Translations under genes and position numbers: made by a program
Shown: positions 60,485-64,000 of the stretch, piece after piece
Numbering within the stretch: position 1 is the first letter of the stretch
How the letters are laid out: every line of letters begins with the position of its first letter
Assembly: GCF_000263715.2 (NCBI RefSeq)
Contig: NZ_CM001514.1
Coordinates: 4,963,674-5,027,673, forward strand
DNA length: 64,000 nt
Source of the DNA: Pseudomonas synxantha BG33R
Lineage (GTDB): Bacteria; Pseudomonadota; Gammaproteobacteria; Pseudomonadales; Pseudomonadaceae
Reading direction: 5' to 3'
Notes under the pieces: model-generated
What the model was told of the DNA's origin: nothing
Database searches by the model: none
The model's input: only the letters and a program-made list of their open reading frames with translations

Positions 60485-60516
60485 AATGTGGGAGCAGGCA
60501 AGCCAGCTCCCACATT
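60485..60516. repeat. REP hairpin
   Basis: AATGTGGGAGC / GCTCCCACATT inverted repeat around AGGCAAGCCA, a short member of the TGTGGGAGCTGGCTTGCCTG class. It lies 22 bp after the heme oxygenase stop. Confidence 0.75.
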
Positions 60517-60570
60517 TGAGTGCATTTCATGGCAGATAATGTGTAAACCCTCCCACCAGAAAACTGCAGC

Positions 60571-60972
60571 ATGACCGGCAAAACCCAATCCACCTCAAAG
60601 ATCGCCCAACTTCTCTATGGCCTGCTGGCCTACGTCAGCCTGGGGATTGGCTTGGTCGCGATTGTCATACCGGGTTTGCCGACCACCGAATTCATCCTGC
60701 TGGCCGCCTGGGCCGCCACCAAAAGCTCACCGCGCTTAAGCGCCTGGCTGGAAAACCACCGCCTGTTCGGGCCGATCCTGTTCAACTGGCGCAACGGCAA
60801 GATCATTGCGCGCCGGGCCAAGGTCAGCGCCACCGTAAGCATGGTCCTGTGTGCAGTCTTGATGCTGGTGATGCTTGATCATGGCTGGCCGGTGTACCTG
60901 GCCATCGCCGGAATGAGCCTGGGCAATCTGTGGATCTGGTCCCGCCCCGAGCAGCTCGCACGGCCCGTATAA
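60571..60972 (+). CDS. YbaN family (DUF454) membrane protein
   Basis: A 133-residue protein of the YbaN/DUF454 family with about three hydrophobic helices: LGIGLVAIVIPGLPTTEFIL LAAWAATKS is the family signature, split here for reading, and VLMLVMLDHGWPVYLAIAGM forms the last pair. The function is unknown, though genes of this family often neighbour heme or iron-uptake genes, as here. No strong ribosome site is visible. It lies 108 bp after the heme oxygenase gene with a REP hairpin between. Confidence 0.9.
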   Translation: MTGKTQSTSKIAQLLYGLLAYVSLGIGLVAIVIPGLPTTEFILLAAWAATKSSPRLSAWLENHRLFGPILFNWRNGKIIARRAKVSATVSMVLCAVLMLVMLDHGWPVYLAIAGMSLGNLWIWSRPEQLARPV

Positions 60973-61110
60973 CGCCCGGCGTAGGCATTTTCCTACCGCT
61001 CATCGCCTATTACTCATGAATTGATTTGTGACGCCGATGTTTCAGGAACGGCGCCGAATGGACTTGGCTCTGCTGCGTGCATACCCACAAGTCCATTCGT
61101 GAGTGAACCT

Positions 61111-63249
61111 ATGTTCGACACCCTTTCTATCCGCTTGAAAATCGTGCTGCTGTCCGGCCTCTGCCTGCTGGGAGTGATCGCACTGGTGGTCGGCATCAAT
61201 ATCTACAACACCAACCAGAACGATCGGTTGGTCAGTGATTCAAGCTCACGAATGCTCACCGCCAGCGTGGAACAGCTGCTGCAAGCCAAGGCCGCTGAAC
61301 AGGCCGGGCACTTGCAAAAGACCTTCGGTGAAAACCTGCTGGCGGTTACCGCCCTCGCCGACCAGATCAAGGACCTGCGTCAGCTGGGGACCAAGCGCTC
61401 CATTGAAGCCGGCGCCCTGCGCGAAGAAATCAACCAGAGCGTGAAAACCGCGTTCGAGCGCAACACCAAGGTGCTGGGCATCTGGCTGTCGTTCGAGCCC
61501 AACGGCCTGGATGGCAAGGACAGTGAATTCGTTGACGACAAGGCCCGCGTCTCCAACGAAAAAGGCCGTTTTTCCAGCTACTGGAGCCGTGCCGGCGGCG
61601 AAAGCCTGAACACCATCATGGTCGAGGATGACCTGACCAAGACCACCCTCAACCTCAGCGGCACGCCTTACAACATTTGGTATACCTGCCCACGGGACAC
61701 CCGCAGCACCTGCCTGCTGGACCCGTATGAAGACACGGTGGCCGGCAAACCTGTGCTGATGACCACCATTTCCCTGCCCCTGATCGTCGATGGCAAAGTC
61801 ATCGGCGTCGTGGGTGTCGACATCGCCCTCACTGCCCTGCAAGCCACCACCGATGCGGCACAAAAGGACGTGTTCAACGGTGCTGCTCACCTGGAAATCC
61901 TGTCCAGCACCGGCCTGATTGCAGCCTACAGCGGCGAACCGGCCAGGGTCGGCAAGAACCTGGTCGACACCCTCGGCGCCGAAGGCAAGGAGATCGTGCA
62001 ACTGCTGGGCAATGATCGGCCCATGATCCGCGAACAGGACGACACGATTCGCGCCGTGTACCCGGTCAAGCCGATTGCCGATGCCAAATCCTGGGGTGTG
62101 GTGATCAAACTGCCTAAAAGCGTGATGCTGGCTGATAACGAAAAGCTGCAAGCCGTGCTCGACGAAGCCCAGGCTACCGGCACCGTCAAAGCCTTGCTGG
62201 TGGCAGCCGCCGCCGGCTTGCTGGGCCTGTTGCTGATCTGGCTGACCGCCACCGGCGTGACCCGTCCGATCAACAGCGTGGCGGCCATGCTCAAGGACAT
62301 TGCCAGCGGCGACGGCGACCTCACCCAACGCCTGGCCTACACCAAGAAAGACGAACTGGGCGAGCTGGTGAACTGGTTCAACCGCTTCCTCGACAAGCTG
62401 CAACCGACCATCGCCCAGATCAAACAAAGCATCACCGAAGCCCGGGGTACGGCGGATCAATCCTCGGCCATTGCACGCCAGACCAGCGAAGGTATGCAGG
62501 TGCAGTTCCGTGAAATCGACCAGGTCGCCACGGCGTCGAATGAAATGAGCGCCACCGCCCACGACGTCGCCAACAGCGCCTCCAATGCCGCCAGCGCGGC
62601 ACGCGGCGCCGATCAGTCGGCCCGCGAAGGCATGTCGATCATCGAGCAGAGCACCCGCGACATCACCACCCTTGCCGAGGAAGTCAGCAAAGCTGTGACC
62701 GAAGTCGAAGCCCTGGCTGTCAACAGCGAGCAAATCGGTTCAGTCCTGGAAGTGATCCGCAGCATTGCCGAACAGACCAACCTGCTGGCATTGAACGCCG
62801 CGATCGAAGCAGCACGCGCCGGCGAAAGCGGGCGTGGATTTGCGGTAGTGGCCGACGAAGTACGCAACCTGGCCAAACGCACCCAGGATTCGGTCGAGGA
62901 AATCCGCGTGGTGATCGAACGCATCCAGAGCGGTACCCGTGGGGTAGTGGCGACCATGCACTCCAGCCAGCACCAGGCCCAGAGCAATGCCGGGCAGATC
63001 CATCAGGCGGTGCAGGCGCTGGGCAAGATCAGCGACGCGGTCACGGTGATCAGCGACATGAACCTGCAAATCGCCAGCGCTGCCGAAGAGCAGAGCGCGG
63101 TGGCCGAAGAGGTCAACCGCAACGTCTCGGCGATTCGCACCGTGACCGAAACCCTCACCGGCCAGGCCACCGAGTCGGCGGCGATCAGCAGCCAGCTCAA
63201 TGCCCTGGCCAGCCAGCAGATGAAGTTGATGGATCAGTTCAGGGTGTAA
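61111..63249 (+). CDS. Methyl-accepting chemotaxis protein, large dCache receptor
   Basis: A 712-residue chemoreceptor. TM1 is about residues 9-30. A long periplasmic double-Cache domain follows (about 35-360), with [20 protein letters not shown] and a Cys-containing insertion [22 protein letters not shown]2 is about 365-390, then HAMP, and the signalling tip [20 protein letters not shown]. Its size and insertion resemble polyamine/histamine receptors (McpU/TlpQ type), but ligand assignment is a guess. The two cysteines could form a disulfide. The start at 61111 is chosen because the hydrophobic N terminus follows directly. Confidence 0.93.
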   Translation: MFDTLSIRLKIVLLSGLCLLGVIALVVGINIYNTNQNDRLVSDSSSRMLTASVEQLLQAKAAEQAGHLQKTFGENLLAVTALADQIKDLRQLGTKRSIEAGALREEINQSVKTAFERNTKVLGIWLSFEPNGLDGKDSEFVDDKARVSNEKGRFSSYWSRAGGESLNTIMVEDDLTKTTLNLSGTPYNIWYTCPRDTRSTCLLDPYEDTVAGKPVLMTTISLPLIVDGKVIGVVGVDIALTALQATTDAAQKDVFNGAAHLEILSSTGLIAAYSGEPARVGKNLVDTLGAEGKEIVQLLGNDRPMIREQDDTIRAVYPVKPIADAKSWGVVIKLPKSVMLADNEKLQAVLDEAQATGTVKALLVAAAAGLLGLLLIWLTATGVTRPINSVAAMLKDIASGDGDLTQRLAYTKKDELGELVNWFNRFLDKLQPTIAQIKQSITEARGTADQSSAIARQTSEGMQVQFREIDQVATASNEMSATAHDVANSASNAASAARGADQSAREGMSIIEQSTRDITTLAEEVSKAVTEVEALAVNSEQIGSVLEVIRSIAEQTNLLALNAAIEAARAGESGRGFAVVADEVRNLAKRTQDSVEEIRVVIERIQSGTRGVVATMHSSQHQAQSNAGQIHQAVQALGKISDAVTVISDMNLQIASAAEEQSAVAEEVNRNVSAIRTVTETLTGQATESAAISSQLNALASQQMKLMDQFRV

Positions 63250-63273
63250 TCGATCTCAAAGACACTGGGGTCA

Positions 63274-63308
63274 AAATGTGGAAACGTCGCACCGCCCCTC
63301 CCACATTT
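63274..63308. repeat. Degenerate REP hairpin
   Basis: AAATGTGG / CCACATTT ends around a disordered GC-rich centre, a worn REP. It lies between the convergent chemoreceptor and nitroreductase genes, whose stops are 62 bp apart. Confidence 0.55.
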
Positions 63309-63311
63309 AGA

Positions 63312-63887
63312 TCACTTTTTGTCTTGAAAGCCGGTCCAGGCCTGGACAAACGGCGTCAGGTCTTCCTTCGGTGCGGTACGCGGCGGGTTCTGCGGTGTAC
63401 CCAAATAAAGGAAGCCAATCACCTCCTCATCCGCCGTCAGCCCCAACCCTTTGGCGACGTGGGCCGAGTAAGACAGTTCACCGGTGCGCCACACTGCACC
63501 AATCCCCTGGGCATACGCCGCCAGCAGGATGCCGTGGGCCGCACAGGCCGCCGCCAGCAATTGCTCGGACTTGGGCACTTTGAAGTGCTCCTGCAAACGC
63601 GCAATCACCACAACTACCAACGGCGCACGCAGCGGGCCGTTCTGCGCCTTGTCGATGACCGCTTGCGGTGCGTCGGCGTCCTGCAGCCGGGCGGCTTCGG
63701 CCAACAGCGTGCCCATTTGCTCACGGGCTGCGCCTTCTACGGTGAGGAAACGCCAAGGGCGCAATTGACCGTGATCGGGCGCCCGCATGGCGGCAGCGAA
63801 CAACAGGTCGCGCTGCTCCTGGGTCGGTGCCGGGTCGAGTAAACGCGGCACGGAAACACGGTTGAGCAAAGCGTCGAGAGCCTGCAT
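63312..63887 (-). CDS. Nitroreductase family protein (YdjA-like)
   Basis: A 191-residue FMN-dependent oxidoreductase of the small YdjA-like nitroreductase group. MRAPDHGQLRPWRFLTVEG carries the FMN phosphate-binding Arg and Asn/Gln equivalents; LLAAYAQGIGAVWRTGELSY and LGLTADEEVIGFLYLGTPQN complete the fold. It would reduce nitro- or quinone-like compounds with NAD(P)H, physiological substrate unknown. GGAGG lies 7 bases before the ATG. Beyond it, 63888-64000 is non-coding as far as the window shows. Confidence 0.92.
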   Translation of the reverse strand: MQALDALLNRVSVPRLLDPAPTQEQRDLLFAAAMRAPDHGQLRPWRFLTVEGAAREQMGTLLAEAARLQDADAPQAVIDKAQNGPLRAPLVVVVIARLQEHFKVPKSEQLLAAACAAHGILLAAYAQGIGAVWRTGELSYSAHVAKGLGLTADEEVIGFLYLGTPQNPPRTAPKEDLTPFVQAWTGFQDKK

Positions 63888-64000
63888 TGGCCACCTCCAG
63901 AAAAAAATGTGCGGTCATTCTAGCGGGAAAGAATCGCGATGCCACCAAACGATAATTGCTCTTATTCAAACCGCCCGGCCCTGTTAGACTTTGCGACCAG

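Overview
The window is a gene-dense, GC-rich chromosomal segment of a fluorescent Pseudomonas (P. fluorescens group). The evidence is the H-NS-like silencer MvaT, an OprD-family porin next to the dps/slyX/aspS/yebC block, the HexR-type edd-glk-gltR-gtrS/gap locus, and many palindromic REP/REPIN repeats of the TGTGGGAG...CTCCCACA kind. Comparisons with P. aeruginosa are from memory. No rRNA, tRNA, CRISPR array, prophage or transposase gene is visible.

Layout. 0-8 kb: yebC, aspS, a zinc-ribbon protein, a ribbon-helix-helix protein and a Dps protein on the minus strand; a membrane protein ending in a cold-shock domain; slyX and a HIT hydrolase; an OprD-type porin. 8-20.7 kb: MscS channel, yajQ, panE, an orphan sensor kinase, a cobalamin adenosyltransferase, a Nudix/TenI-like fusion, argJ, secA, dciA and a HerA-like ATPase. 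20.9-29 kb: a chemoreceptor; a translationally coupled trio (GT4 glycosyltransferase, deacetylase-like protein, flippase-like membrane protein); a 61-aa gene antisense to the end of that trio; purU, mvaT and sbcB. 29.3-36 kb: a six-gene coupled MoxR operon (RDD, SpoIIM, DUF4129, DUF4350, MoxR, DUF58). Its DUF4129 gene is frameshifted at a run of eight C. 36-41.4 kb: PilZ protein, small lipoprotein, pyruvate kinase, ferredoxin reductase and class I fumarase with a strong leader stem-loop. 41.5-46.2 kb: a DctB/DctD-like two-component pair followed by an MHS-family carboxylate transporter behind a sigma-54 promoter. 46.3-49 kb: a flavin reductase-like protein, two small genes and an AraC regulator among REPINs. 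49-55.3 kb: Entner-Doudoroff genes with two HexR-like boxes. 55.4-61 kb: a Fur-box-preceded heme-uptake locus (ECF sigma, FecR, TonB receptor, heme oxygenase) and a YbaN protein. 61-64 kb: a second chemoreceptor and a nitroreductase.

How the parts work together. Several blocks are complete functional units: sensing and import of a C4/C5 dicarboxylate by the two-component system and its sigma-54-driven permease; glucose signalling (GtrS/GltR) with Entner-Doudoroff enzymes under HexR; heme signalling, uptake and cleavage. The least characterised multi-gene systems are the MoxR operon and the glycosyltransferase trio. The most unusual single features are the C8 frameshift, the fumarase leader hairpin, the membrane-tethered cold-shock domain, and a REP palindrome that supplies a gene's stop codon.
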